Shown here: piece by piece, positions 17,421 through 26,636 of the stretch
Numbering within the stretch: the first letter of the stretch is position 1
Layout: each line of letters begins with the position of its first letter
DNA from: JAMLHH01 sp037189845
Lineage (GTDB): Bacteria; Bacteroidota; Bacteroidia; Chitinophagales; JADIYW01
DNA length: 64,000 nt
NCBI GenBank assembly: GCA_037189845.1
Contig: JBBCIS010000009.1
Coordinates: forward strand, 149,941-213,940
Direction of reading: 5' to 3'
Made by a program: the position numbers and the translations under genes
The notes under the pieces: model-generated
Databases searched by the model: none
What the model saw: the letters and a program-made list of their open reading frames with translations, nothing else
What the model was told of the DNA's origin: nothing

Positions 17421-18809
17421 TTAGTTGATCACCTTTTTTACAATTCCCAGCTTACCATTGTAAGGAGGATATCTCAAAGGAATATCCGGCCAGGTAACTT
17501 TATTCATCACACCTTTAAAATGCGTAAAAGTATCAAAGCTGTGCTTACCGTGATATCCACCCATACCGCTGTTTCCAATACCACCAAAAGGTAGATCATG
17601 ATTCAGTAAATGTGCTACTGTATCGTTGATACAACCGCCGCCAAACTGAACTTCATTCATACATCTTTGCTGGTTCTTATAGTTATTGGAGAAAATATAG
17701 AACGCAAGAGGTTTCTCATATTTTTTCACAATAGTCAGCGCTTCATCCAGTGTACTGAAGGTAAAAGCAGGAAGTATAGGGCCAAAAATCTCATCCTGCA
17801 TCAGTGGGTGATCAAAATCTATATCCGTAATTACTGTAGGTGAAATATGTCTTTTAGAAGCATCTACTGTTCCACCCAATACTATTGTTCCGTCTTTGAT
17901 CATTGTGGATAATCTTTCAAAGTGCCTGTCATTGATGATGGATGCATAATCCACACTTTTAGAAGGATCGTCTCCGTAAAACTCTTTGGATACTTTTTTC
18001 ATGGCATCAAACAGCTTATCCTTTACTTTCTCATGTACTAAAAGATAATCCGGAGCTACACAGGTTTGTCCGGCATTCATACATTTTCCCCATAGTATTC
18101 TCCGGGCAGCTACGTCTATCGAAGCCGTTTCATCTACGATACATGGACTTTTTCCTCCTAGTTCCAGTGTAGTCGGAGTCAGATGCTCAGCAGCAGCTCT
18201 TGCGATAATTTTACCTACAGAAATACCTCCTGTAAAGAAAATATAATCATAACGCTGATCCAGCATCTCGCTGTTGTCAGTACTCACATCCAGACAAGCG
18301 ACATATTTTTCATCAAAGCATTCTGAGATCAGCTGCACGATCACATCATAAGTATTTCTGGCAATTCTCGGAGGTTTTATCACCACCGTATTACCTGCTG
18401 CAATAGCTCCGACTATTGGCAATAATGTCAATTGTACCGGATAATTCCACGCTCCTATTACCAATACCACACCATAAGGATCAGGATAGATATAGCTTCT
18501 TGCAGGCAGATTGCCGATAGAAGTAGAAACCATTTGTGGCGTCGCCCAGTTTTCAAGGTTTTTTACCATTACCCCTATTTCTTCCAGAATCAACCCCAGT
18601 TCAGAAGTATAGGATTCAAAAACCGGCTTATTAAAATCCCTTTTCAAAGCTTCATAGATACGCTCCTCATAGCTAAGAAATACTTTTTTGAATTTTAATA
18701 ATTGCTCGATGCGGAACTTTACAGGACGCGTAGCACCACTTTCGAAGTAAGCTCTCTGCTTATTAACAAGTTCTGCAGCACTTGTTATTTGAAGACTTGT
18801 TGCGCTCAT
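17421..18809 (-). CDS. aldehyde dehydrogenase (class 3-like)
   Basis: An NAD(P)-dependent aldehyde dehydrogenase of about 462 residues, oxidising aldehydes to acids. Motifs are GAWNYPVQL at about 119-127, FTGGISVGK for the cofactor, LELGGKSP with general base Glu216, and NAGQTC with nucleophile Cys250. The length and the GAWNYP/NDTVAHLLNHDLPFGG features resemble class 3 / fatty aldehyde dehydrogenases. The frame extends upstream to 18887, but the ATG at 18809 (MSATSLQ) starts next to the stop of the SDR gene and is the better start. It forms a two-gene operon with that dehydrogenase, suggesting sequential alcohol-aldehyde-acid oxidation of a lipid-like substrate (inference). Confidence 0.9.
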   Translation of the reverse strand: MSATSLQITSAAELVNKQRAYFESGATRPVKFRIEQLLKFKKVFLSYEERIYEALKRDFNKPVFESYTSELGLILEEIGVMVKNLENWATPQMVSTSIGNLPARSYIYPDPYGVVLVIGAWNYPVQLTLLPIVGAIAAGNTVVIKPPRIARNTYDVIVQLISECFDEKYVACLDVSTDNSEMLDQRYDYIFFTGGISVGKIIARAAAEHLTPTTLELGGKSPCIVDETASIDVAARRILWGKCMNAGQTCVAPDYLLVHEKVKDKLFDAMKKVSKEFYGDDPSKSVDYASIINDRHFERLSTMIKDGTIVLGGTVDASKRHISPTVITDIDFDHPLMQDEIFGPILPAFTFSTLDEALTIVKKYEKPLAFYIFSNNYKNQQRCMNEVQFGGGCINDTVAHLLNHDLPFGGIGNSGMGGYHGKHSFDTFTHFKGVMNKVTWPDIPLRYPPYNGKLGIVKKVIN

Positions 18810-18810
18810 T

Positions 18811-19665
18811 TTATAACGTTTGTTTTGTTTTTTTATCCGGTACAGCTTCCTTTTTCTCTCTGCCTGTAAAATCATCCATGGATGCATACACGCCTAAAAA
18901 TTCAGCTGCGATATCAAATAATCTCGTTGGTAAAATTCCTTTAAGGAAAGGGATTGCTTTCAAAAAGTCAGGAGCCAGTATGAAAATCTTATTCTTTTTG
19001 ACAGCATCAATGATCTGATCTGTGATATCCTCAGGCTCCAGCAAAGGGAATAAAAACGGAGCTTTCACTCCTTTAAACATGCCAGTATTGATATAGCTCG
19101 GGCATACAGTTGTGACATGTAAATCTCCTTCCAGGCTCTCCATTTCCATTCTCAATGAATCTGACCATCCCTTTACAGCCCATTTGCTGGCCAGATATGC
19201 AGACATTCTCTTATTACTGATAATACCTGCCGCTGACGCGATATTAACAACATGTCCTTTTTTTTGCTTAATCATTTCTTTGATAAAGACTCTGGTAGTA
19301 TGTAGCACACCATTCACGTTGATCTGCAACGTTCTGTCAATTTCTTCTGCTGTATGTTCCCAAAACATTTTACCCACCACAATGCCGGCATTATTGAAAA
19401 GGATATCTACGTTTCCGATTTCCAAAAGCACTTCTGTAGCAGCTTTTTCAATATCACTGTTATCTGACACATCCACACAGAATGCATGTACATTATGATA
19501 TCCTTTTTTTGAAAACTCTTCGAGCGCATTCTCTATATTTTTCGGGTTAATATCCCAGATAATCAGATTTTTAGCACCTTCTCTCAGACACTTTTCTCCC
19601 AGCATTTTACCAATTCCGAGAGCTCCTCCGGTAATCAATACATTTGCATTTTTAATTTGACTCAT
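18811..19665 (-). CDS. short-chain dehydrogenase/reductase
   Basis: A classical SDR of about 284 residues, NAD(P)(H)-dependent. TGGALGIG at 12-19 binds the cofactor; NNAG is at 91-94; the catalytic set is Ser144 (NIASAAG) with Tyr157 and Lys161 (YLASK). The longer C-terminal part with a hydrophobic stretch (FLKAIPFLKGILPTRLFDI) resembles RDH10/17-beta-HSD11-like membrane-associated SDRs. The frame runs to 19689, but the ATG at 19665 (MSQIKNANVLITGG) gives the usual short N-terminus. It is first in an operon with the aldehyde dehydrogenase, one base apart. Confidence 0.88.
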   Translation of the reverse strand: MSQIKNANVLITGGALGIGKMLGEKCLREGAKNLIIWDINPKNIENALEEFSKKGYHNVHAFCVDVSDNSDIEKAATEVLLEIGNVDILFNNAGIVVGKMFWEHTAEEIDRTLQINVNGVLHTTRVFIKEMIKQKKGHVVNIASAAGIISNKRMSAYLASKWAVKGWSDSLRMEMESLEGDLHVTTVCPSYINTGMFKGVKAPFLFPLLEPEDITDQIIDAVKKNKIFILAPDFLKAIPFLKGILPTRLFDIAAEFLGVYASMDDFTGREKKEAVPDKKTKQTL

Positions 19666-19724
19666 GAAATGCTTTTTAATTTTAAACAATATACTAACTA
19701 TGGTGCAAAACGGACATATATTAA

Positions 19725-19752
19725 TAAAAAAAGGACACCGAAGTGTCCCTTT
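19725..19752 (-). terminator. terminator of the metallophosphatase gene
   Basis: GGACAC/GTGTCC stem with a 4-nt loop, followed on the minus strand by a run of T. It lies 20 bp past the stop of the phosphatase gene. Confidence 0.75.
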
Positions 19753-19771
19753 ATTTTACAATTGTTAAAAG

Positions 19772-21406
19772 TTATTTTCCTTTTACAACATTAATAGAAC
19801 CTACTCTGCCATCAATATCTAAACTCACTACATAAGATCCGGCAGCCAGTTGTTTCCAGCCGTTCACCTGAAGAGAAGATCTGCCGTTAGCAGTAGACTC
19901 CTGAGTTAAAACTTGTTTACCGCTCAGGTCAGTAACAAAAACTCTTGCTTTTGAAAGTGACGGATTATTAAAATCCAGTGTCAGCTTATCGCTGCTGGGA
20001 TTCGGGAAAGCATTCATTTCATACAATGACACGAAGTTTTCTTTTACTTTGGTAGGCACTTCAATTTCTTCTACTTGTTTGAAGATGGAATACTTATCAA
20101 GAATATTTCCGAATCTGTTGATATACTCAACAGTCAATGTGCTTCCTCTTATATCTAAAACAATACTACCTGTAACATCATCACCTGCATCTCTTGTATA
20201 GAATATAGGGTGTAATCTCGCCGGGAACTTATCCGGGCTCGTATAACTGCCGCTATTTCCAATTACAGAATACACAGTACCTTTTGCTCCGGGTTCTTTA
20301 ACATAAGTTTCTCCTAAATCAGGGTTACCGCTGGTCCCGTTGAGTACGTGTACAGCCGGATTAAATACGCCTGACTTTTTATAGTGTCCGTTAACTAAAT
20401 AAGATCTCTCATAAACATGTGAATGTCCGCAAAGCACTAAATCAACTCCTGCATCTTCCAGAATCGGCAATATAAATTCTCTCATATTTTGCATCATAAA
20501 CTCATAGAAGTCATCTGAAGTATGGGATCCTGTTGAATAAGGCGGCTGATGGAATATCACAACTGTCCACGGCAATTTATTTGCTTCCAGATCTTTTTTC
20601 AGCCAGTTTTTCATTGGAGAAGAATTATTGGTAGTCCAGGTGAATACTTCTGAATTCAAAGAGATAAAATGTACATGACCATAATCAAACGAGTAATAAA
20701 TTTCAGTTCCTGACGGCACACCACCAGACTCTCCATTTTTAGGCACTTCATGAATATCATAGTACGGCCCTTTGTCAATTGTTGGATCTAAATAATCTAA
20801 TAAAGACTGAGCTCTTAAAATATTATAATCGTGGTTGCCCGGTGTTGTATAATAGTGAAGATATCTCAGGATAGAATCGTATGCGTACTGTCTGCCGAAT
20901 ACTTTTTGCTGATATTCGTCATCAGTGCCATCCTGATATGCATTATCACCCAACATGATCATAAAGTCTGTTGGCTTATTTTTTGAGTACTGCACATATG
21001 CATCTCTTGCCATCATTTGCGGCACATTTGCTTTTCCCGCATCACCGATTACCCAAACAGATAATCCGGTAGTATCTCCATAAGGCTTATTGGTTAAAAT
21101 GTAATGATCTTCGCCGGAAGCAAGGGTTACATCATCATAACCTATGGCATAATAGTATTTAGTATAAGGAGTCAAATCTGTTACCAATACATTATGATCT
21201 GTAGCGGAAGTACCTGTAATTGTCCGGTTAAGATTGTCCGGGGTATCCCCTATTTTCACCCATCCTACAGTCGGGCTGGATGTTCTCCACATTATCTTAA
21301 TGGAGTGAGTTGTTGCATTTTGTTGATATGGACCTCTTACCAGATCCTGTGCATTCAACACACCAACACATAAAATAAATAAAACCAAGTGTAATAATTT
21401 CCTCAT
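19772..21406 (-). CDS. exported purple-acid-phosphatase-like metallophosphatase, T9SS substrate
   Basis: A 544-residue exported phosphoesterase. Order: signal peptide 1-19 (VLNA-Q); a fibronectin-III-like N-terminal domain of the purple acid phosphatase type (about 20-105); the calcineurin-like catalytic domain with metal ligands in GDAG (121-124), GDNAY (153-157), GNHD (190-193), FHQPPY and GHSHVYER; and a C-terminal T9SS sorting domain (MNAFPNPSSDKL...SYVVSLDIDGRVGSINVVKGK). It probably hydrolyses phosphomonoesters outside the cell. A terminator follows; the gene stands alone. Confidence 0.92.
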   Translation of the reverse strand: MRKLLHLVLFILCVGVLNAQDLVRGPYQQNATTHSIKIMWRTSSPTVGWVKIGDTPDNLNRTITGTSATDHNVLVTDLTPYTKYYYAIGYDDVTLASGEDHYILTNKPYGDTTGLSVWVIGDAGKANVPQMMARDAYVQYSKNKPTDFMIMLGDNAYQDGTDDEYQQKVFGRQYAYDSILRYLHYYTTPGNHDYNILRAQSLLDYLDPTIDKGPYYDIHEVPKNGESGGVPSGTEIYYSFDYGHVHFISLNSEVFTWTTNNSSPMKNWLKKDLEANKLPWTVVIFHQPPYSTGSHTSDDFYEFMMQNMREFILPILEDAGVDLVLCGHSHVYERSYLVNGHYKKSGVFNPAVHVLNGTSGNPDLGETYVKEPGAKGTVYSVIGNSGSYTSPDKFPARLHPIFYTRDAGDDVTGSIVLDIRGSTLTVEYINRFGNILDKYSIFKQVEEIEVPTKVKENFVSLYEMNAFPNPSSDKLTLDFNNPSLSKARVFVTDLSGKQVLTQESTANGRSSLQVNGWKQLAAGSYVVSLDIDGRVGSINVVKGK

Positions 21407-21579
21407 TTCAGCAGTTTTCAGTTAGCCAAAAATAATATAAAAAATGTTTATTTAAAAGTAAAATATTGACATTTTAACATTACACTTACACTACGTAAAC
21501 ATGTAGTTAATTTTCTGCTTTTTGAAATGCTTGTGAACCTAATATGAATTCTGACAGATATTCACCGGTTATTGGCAAT

Positions 21580-22500
21580 TTATTCTCTTTTTATCTGAAA
21601 GATATGTCCTTCTAACGACAAACTGGTTTCTTCAAAAACCGATTGACATTCATTCAGTAAAAGTTGTAAATCCTGATATTTGGAAGAAAAATGTCCGATC
21701 AGTAATTTTTTTACCCCGGCTTCCGCTGCAATTGTTGCTGCCTGAATAGTAGTAGAGTGAAAGGTAACTATTGCTCTTTCCAAAGCTTCATGTATAAAAG
21801 TAGTTTCATGGTACAGAAGATCCACACCTTTTACGATCGGAATAATTGATGGCAGAAATAATGTGTCCGTGCAATAAGCGTATGATCTCGGTACATATCC
21901 CGGAAGTGTCAGAGATTCATTTGTATGCGGCCTGCCATCCATGTCCACGATATCATTACCGCCTTTCAGATCTTTGTAATTTTCAGCAGACAAGCTCAGA
22001 TCTTTTATCGCTTCAGGATTTAATCTTCTCCCGGATAATTTCTCTCTGAACAGAAATCCGGTACATTCAATTCTGTGCTGCAATGGAAAAGATGTCACCT
22101 CCACTTCATCATTCTCGTAAACAACCTGAACCTCCTCATCCTGTGTGACAATAAACTCTACAGGATATGTAAGTACAGAATTGGCTACCGATAGCTGTAA
22201 CCGAATAATTTCTTCCAGCTTAGGTGGTCCCACGATAGTCAGCGCGGATTCTCTTCTCAGCAACTGATAGGTCGTTAACAATCCTATTAATCCGAAATAA
22301 TGATCCCCATGAAGATGACTGATGAAAATGCAGTTAATTTTAAAGGGCTTACATTTAAACCGCTGTAACTGAAACTGTGTACCTTCTCCGCAATCTATCA
22401 AAAAATGATTCTGATGTATTCTTAAAAGCTGACTACTGGGATGCCTGCCATGAGAATACATAGCAGAATTTGATCCTAATATCTGAACTTCAAAATCCAA
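21580..22500 (-). CDS. rnz: ribonuclease Z
   Basis: A metallo-beta-lactamase-fold endonuclease that trims the 3' ends of tRNA precursors. It has 306 residues, typical of the short bacterial form. The zinc motif SHLHGDH is at residues 61-67, with GSNSAMYSHGRHPSS at the N-terminus, DCGEGTQ, YCTDT, LYHETTF and IGHFSSKY, all in family order. The start (MDFEVQILGS) lies 3 bp after the stop of the STAS gene, so the two are co-transcribed. This STAS-rnz linkage recurs in Bacteroidota as far as I know. Confidence 0.94.
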   Translation of the reverse strand: MDFEVQILGSNSAMYSHGRHPSSQLLRIHQNHFLIDCGEGTQFQLQRFKCKPFKINCIFISHLHGDHYFGLIGLLTTYQLLRRESALTIVGPPKLEEIIRLQLSVANSVLTYPVEFIVTQDEEVQVVYENDEVEVTSFPLQHRIECTGFLFREKLSGRRLNPEAIKDLSLSAENYKDLKGGNDIVDMDGRPHTNESLTLPGYVPRSYAYCTDTLFLPSIIPIVKGVDLLYHETTFIHEALERAIVTFHSTTIQAATIAAEAGVKKLLIGHFSSKYQDLQLLLNECQSVFEETSLSLEGHIFQIKRE

Positions 22501-22503
22501 TAT

Positions 22504-22872
22504 CTATCCCTTGATTTCTCTCTCCAGCTCTTGAATTTTCACAAATTCTTCTGCGTCTGCCAGAGATGGGAAAATTTTCAATACATCCTCTAGTTGAGAA
22601 ATTTTTACCAAAGTGCTTACCTGGGGATTAAGATTGCAAATAGCCAGAACACCTCCGGCATCATTGCACATTCTGTTAGCTAAAAGGATAGAGCTCAATC
22701 CTGAAGAGTCTACAAATGCAACCTGATTCAAATCAATAATAAGGTTTCTATATCCTTCCGCACCAATGATTGCAAATTCAGATTTTAATAGTGGCGCATT
22801 AGAAGACATTAACTTTTCAGTCAATAATTCGATTACTACAAAAAACTCTTTCTTATCAATTACGAACTTCAT
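22504..22872 (-). CDS. STAS-domain anti-sigma factor antagonist
   Basis: A single STAS domain of 122 residues, related to SpoIIAA-type anti-anti-sigma factors. The phosphorylatable position lies in FVDSSGLSS (Asp55-Ser56-Ser57-Gly58). In this family, binding to an anti-sigma factor kinase is controlled by Ser phosphorylation. No partner kinase is nearby, so its target is unknown. First gene of an operon with rnz. Confidence 0.88.
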   Translation of the reverse strand: MKFVIDKKEFFVVIELLTEKLMSSNAPLLKSEFAIIGAEGYRNLIIDLNQVAFVDSSGLSSILLANRMCNDAGGVLAICNLNPQVSTLVKISQLEDVLKIFPSLADAEEFVKIQELEREIKG

Positions 22873-22890
22873 ATCTCAAAAAAATTTAAC

Positions 22891-22898
22891 CAAATATA
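22891..22898 (-). promoter_or_regulatory. candidate -7 element for STAS-rnz
   Basis: TATATTTG on the minus strand matches TAnnTTTG, about 20 bp before the STAS start. No -33 TTG at the standard 19-nt spacing. Confidence 0.45.
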
Positions 22899-23104
22899 GA
22901 ATCATATTCCAATAATTGCACCAAAATTCTTTCTCAATTCATGAATAAGGCAACTTTTATGAAAATTAATTTTTCAATAATTCCTTGCAATCAACCTAAA
23001 TTTAATTGCAAAATATTGTTTAGTAGCTTGTAAGGTTGTAATTTGAAAATGTAAATCTGACAGATTTAATAGTATGGCAGATTTTTTGAAAACCTATAAG
23101 TATT

Positions 23105-25654
23105 ATGGAAGCAAAATTTTCACCCAAGGTCAAAGAAGTTATTTCTTATAGTCGTGAAGAAGCCTTAAGGCTGAATCATGATCAGATAGGAATTGAACAT
23201 CTGTTACTTGGTTTAGTGCGTGAAGGAGAAGGTCTTGCAATTAAGGTTCTAAAATCTTTAGATATTGATGTTGTTCTTTTAAGAAAAAAGATAGAAGATG
23301 CTATTCGGGATAAAATCAGTGCTATTCCAGTAAATTCTGTGAGCTTACCACTTACAAAACAAGCTGAAAAAGTTTTGCGGATCACTGTGATTGAAGCAAA
23401 ACAGATGAGAAGCGATACCATCAGTACAGAACATTTGATGTTGTCAATTTTGAAAAATCAGGAAAATGTAGGCACTCAACTGATCAATAAAATGGAAGTG
23501 AATTATGAGGTTTTCAAAGCAGAGCTGGAATACATCCTGCAAGAAAGTCAGCAAGAAAGAGATTTAACTGCAGAAATGTCAGCCGAATCCGACCCATTTG
23601 ACGATGATGATGCAAAGTCTAAAAGCTATTCTTCTGCTACTAAAAAATCTACCACTAAATCTACTACACCCGTATTAGACAATTTTGGTAGAGATATCAC
23701 AAAACTTGCAGAAGAAAGCAAGCTCGATCCGATTGTAGGCAGAGAAAGCGAAATCGAAAGGGTTTCTCAGATTTTGAGCCGCAGGAAGAAAAACAACCCG
23801 ATCCTTATCGGTGAACCGGGAGTTGGAAAAACTGCTATTGTCGAGGGACTTGCGCTCAGAATTATCCAGAGAAAAGTTTCGAGAGTACTCTTCAACAAAA
23901 GAATTGTCATGCTGGATCTGGCTGCATTAGTAGCCGGGACCAAATACAGAGGTCAGTTTGAAGAGCGGATCAAGGCTATCATGAATGAATTGGAAAAAAA
24001 CAGAGATGTTATCCTTTTCATCGATGAGATACATACGATTGTAGGAGCTGGTGGTGCTACCGGTTCACTGGATGCATCCAATATCTTTAAACCTGCCCTG
24101 GCACGCGGTGAGCTGCAATGTATCGGCGCTTCTACTTTGGATGAATATCGTCAGCATATAGAAAAAGACGGTGCGCTGGACAGAAGATTCCAGAAGGTGA
24201 TCATTGATCCTCCTACTCCTGAAGAAACTGTAGAGATCATTACTAATATCAAATCTAAATACGAGGAATTCCACAATGTAGAGTATGATGCAGAAGCATT
24301 GAAAGCATGTGTGTCTCTGAGTAACAGATATATTACAGATAGATTTTTACCTGACAAGGCTATTGATGTGATGGATGAAGTAGGTGCCAGGGTTCACTTA
24401 AAGAACATTTTTGTCCCGGCAGAAATCACTCAATTGGAGAATGATATCGAATTAGTCAAGGAAGAAAAAAACCAGGTTGTAAAAAGCCAGCGTTACGAAG
24501 ATGCTGCTAAGCTTCGCGATCAGGAAAAAAGACTTCAGGAGCAACTTGAACAGGCTAAAATTCAATGGGAAGAAGATGCCAAAACTAAAAGGTATCCTGT
24601 AACAGAAGAAGATATAGCTGAGGTAGTAGCAATGATGACCGGTATTCCTGTCAGTAAGGTAGCTCAGTCAGAAAGCAAACGTCTGGTTACAATGGCTGAT
24701 GATCTGAAAAAACAGGTAATTGGCCAGGATGAAGCTGCGCTAAAAATCACCAGAGCTATTCAAAGAAACAGAGTAGGCTTAAAAGATCCTAAAAAGCCAA
24801 TTGGCTCATTTATCTTCTTAGGTCCTACCGGTGTGGGTAAAACTGAGCTGGCAAAATCTTTAGCAAGATATATGTTTGATTCAGAAGATTCACTTATCAG
24901 AATAGACATGAGTGAATACATGGAAAAATTCAGTATCTCCAGACTGATAGGAGCGCCTCCGGGATATGTAGGCTATGAAGAAGGTGGTCAATTAACTGAA
25001 AAAGTAAGAAGAAAACCTTATTCTGTAATTCTCCTGGATGAGATCGAAAAAGCGCATCCTGATGTGTACAATATCTTGTTACAGGTATTGGACGACGGAC
25101 AATTAACGGATGGCCTGGGAAGAAAAGTAGATTTTAAGAATACGGTCATTATCATGACTTCCAATATCGGTGTGAGACAACTGAAAGATTTTGGAACCGG
25201 TGTAGGATTCTCAACTTCTGCAAGAATTTCCAGTGAAGAAGAAAATACCAAATCTGTTATCCAGAAAGCGCTTTCCAAAACTTTCTCTCCGGAGTTCTTA
25301 AACAGAATTGATGATGTGGTCATCTTTAACAGTCTTGAAAAAGAGCAGATACACAAAATCATAGACATCATTCTTGTTTCAGTTTTCAAAAGATTATCAG
25401 ATATCGGTTATAATATCGAGCTGACTGAAAGTGCCAAAGATTTCTTATCTGAGAAAGGGTATGATCCTCAATTTGGAGCCAGACCTCTGCACAGAGCGAT
25501 CCAGAAATATCTTGAAAATCCGCTCGCGGAAGAAATACTCAATCAAAATATAGAGTCCGGAGATCATATTCTGGCAGATATAAATGCAGAAGACAAAGAA
25601 AAATTAATATTCAATATCACTAAATCTGCGAAAAAAGCAATAAAAGAAGATTAG
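23105..25654 (+). CDS. clpC: ClpC-type ATP-dependent protease ATPase
   Basis: A Hsp100 unfoldase of 849 residues that feeds proteins to ClpP. Two Clp N-repeats (about 1-150) are followed by a Ser/Thr/Lys linker; AAA-1 with Walker A GEPGVGKT (about 236-243) and the DEIHTIVGAGG Walker B region; a UVR-like coiled segment (VVKSQRYEDAAKLRDQE) that marks ClpC rather than ClpB; AAA-2 with Walker A GPTGVGKT (573-580); and a D2-small C-terminal domain (FGARPLHRAIQKYLENPLAEEIL). Cytoplasmic. The ATG at 23105 gives the standard MEAKFSPKVKEVI start. A terminator follows at 25680. Confidence 0.95.
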   Translation: MEAKFSPKVKEVISYSREEALRLNHDQIGIEHLLLGLVREGEGLAIKVLKSLDIDVVLLRKKIEDAIRDKISAIPVNSVSLPLTKQAEKVLRITVIEAKQMRSDTISTEHLMLSILKNQENVGTQLINKMEVNYEVFKAELEYILQESQQERDLTAEMSAESDPFDDDDAKSKSYSSATKKSTTKSTTPVLDNFGRDITKLAEESKLDPIVGRESEIERVSQILSRRKKNNPILIGEPGVGKTAIVEGLALRIIQRKVSRVLFNKRIVMLDLAALVAGTKYRGQFEERIKAIMNELEKNRDVILFIDEIHTIVGAGGATGSLDASNIFKPALARGELQCIGASTLDEYRQHIEKDGALDRRFQKVIIDPPTPEETVEIITNIKSKYEEFHNVEYDAEALKACVSLSNRYITDRFLPDKAIDVMDEVGARVHLKNIFVPAEITQLENDIELVKEEKNQVVKSQRYEDAAKLRDQEKRLQEQLEQAKIQWEEDAKTKRYPVTEEDIAEVVAMMTGIPVSKVAQSESKRLVTMADDLKKQVIGQDEAALKITRAIQRNRVGLKDPKKPIGSFIFLGPTGVGKTELAKSLARYMFDSEDSLIRIDMSEYMEKFSISRLIGAPPGYVGYEEGGQLTEKVRRKPYSVILLDEIEKAHPDVYNILLQVLDDGQLTDGLGRKVDFKNTVIIMTSNIGVRQLKDFGTGVGFSTSARISSEEENTKSVIQKALSKTFSPEFLNRIDDVVIFNSLEKEQIHKIIDIILVSVFKRLSDIGYNIELTESAKDFLSEKGYDPQFGARPLHRAIQKYLENPLAEEILNQNIESGDHILADINAEDKEKLIFNITKSAKKAIKED

Positions 25655-25679
25655 ATTTGCAAATATTGTAAAAAAATAT

Positions 25680-25714
25680 AGCCAGCATCCTTTCCACAGG
25701 GATGTTGGCTTTTT
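25680..25714 (+). terminator. clpC terminator
   Basis: Stem AGCCAGCATCC/GGATGTTGGCT followed by TTTT, 25 bp past the clpC stop. Confidence 0.85.
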
Positions 25715-25739
25715 AAAATTAAAACATAGAAATTTTCAT

Positions 25740-26636
25740 ATGTCTAACCCATTAAGTAAGGTCGGAATCTTTTATGATGGAAATTATTTCTCTAGAGTAA
25801 GCAACTATTATAATTATGAGCATTCCAGAAAAAGCAGATTAAGCATTTCCGGATTGCATTACTTTATCAGAACTTATATCTCTGAAGCTTTAAAATCAGA
25901 TGTGAAGCTGGTTTCAATAGTTGAAGCTCATTATTTCAGAGGCAGATTCAGCTCCTATGAAGCTAAGGAAGCCAATAAATTGCTTTCAGAAAGATTATTC
26001 GACGATGTGCTGATGAACGAAGGGATTATCACACACTATTTACCTTTACGATCTAATGATGAGGGTAAGAAGATTGAAAAAGGCATTGATGTAGCAATGG
26101 CTTTGGATATTTATGAATTATCTTTTTTAAAGAGATTTGATGTTGTCGTATTAGTTGTTTGCGACGGAGACTTTGCACCTCTGATCAAAAAGCTGAACAC
26201 TTTGGGTGTCAAGGTGATGGTCTTGGCATGGGATTTTGAATTTTCTGATGAAAGAACCGGAAAGACAGTATCCACAACCACCTCCATTGAGCTATTGAGA
26301 GAATGCAACTACCCGATTATGATGCATGACATCATTGATAATGTTGCAAATCAAAACAAGTCAATTATCAATGATCTTTTTGTAGTCAAAGAGATTGCCG
26401 CACTCGAGAGCTTTACTCCCGGAACTTCTGAATCAGGTGATAAAGAATCGGGTATTATTTTTAAACTGAAAGATGGTTATGGATTTATCTCCAAACCACC
26501 ACATAATCTTTTCTTCCACTGGACAGAAGTACAAAATTCCGACTTCAATGAATTACAGGAAGGAGATATTGTCTATTACAAAACAACTATTAACGATAAA
26601 GGTCAGGAAATAGCAATAGAAATATCTAAGGCTTAG
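25740..26636 (+). CDS. NYN-domain protein with C-terminal cold-shock-like domain
   Basis: 298 residues. The N-terminal NYN (LabA/DUF88, PIN-like nuclease) domain shows VGIFYDGNYF, KGIDVAMALDIYE and VLVVCDGDFAPLIKKL, which carry the conserved acidic residues of this RNase fold. The C-terminal 60 residues (GIIFKLKDGYGFISKPPHNLFFHWTEV...) look like a cold-shock-type OB domain that would bind RNA. The expected role is RNA cleavage or binding in the cytoplasm (inference from both domains). The 3' end overlaps the convergent gene at 26626 by 11 bp. Confidence 0.85.
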   Translation: MSNPLSKVGIFYDGNYFSRVSNYYNYEHSRKSRLSISGLHYFIRTYISEALKSDVKLVSIVEAHYFRGRFSSYEAKEANKLLSERLFDDVLMNEGIITHYLPLRSNDEGKKIEKGIDVAMALDIYELSFLKRFDVVVLVVCDGDFAPLIKKLNTLGVKVMVLAWDFEFSDERTGKTVSTTTSIELLRECNYPIMMHDIIDNVANQNKSIINDLFVVKEIAALESFTPGTSESGDKESGIIFKLKDGYGFISKPPHNLFFHWTEVQNSDFNELQEGDIVYYKTTINDKGQEIAIEISKA

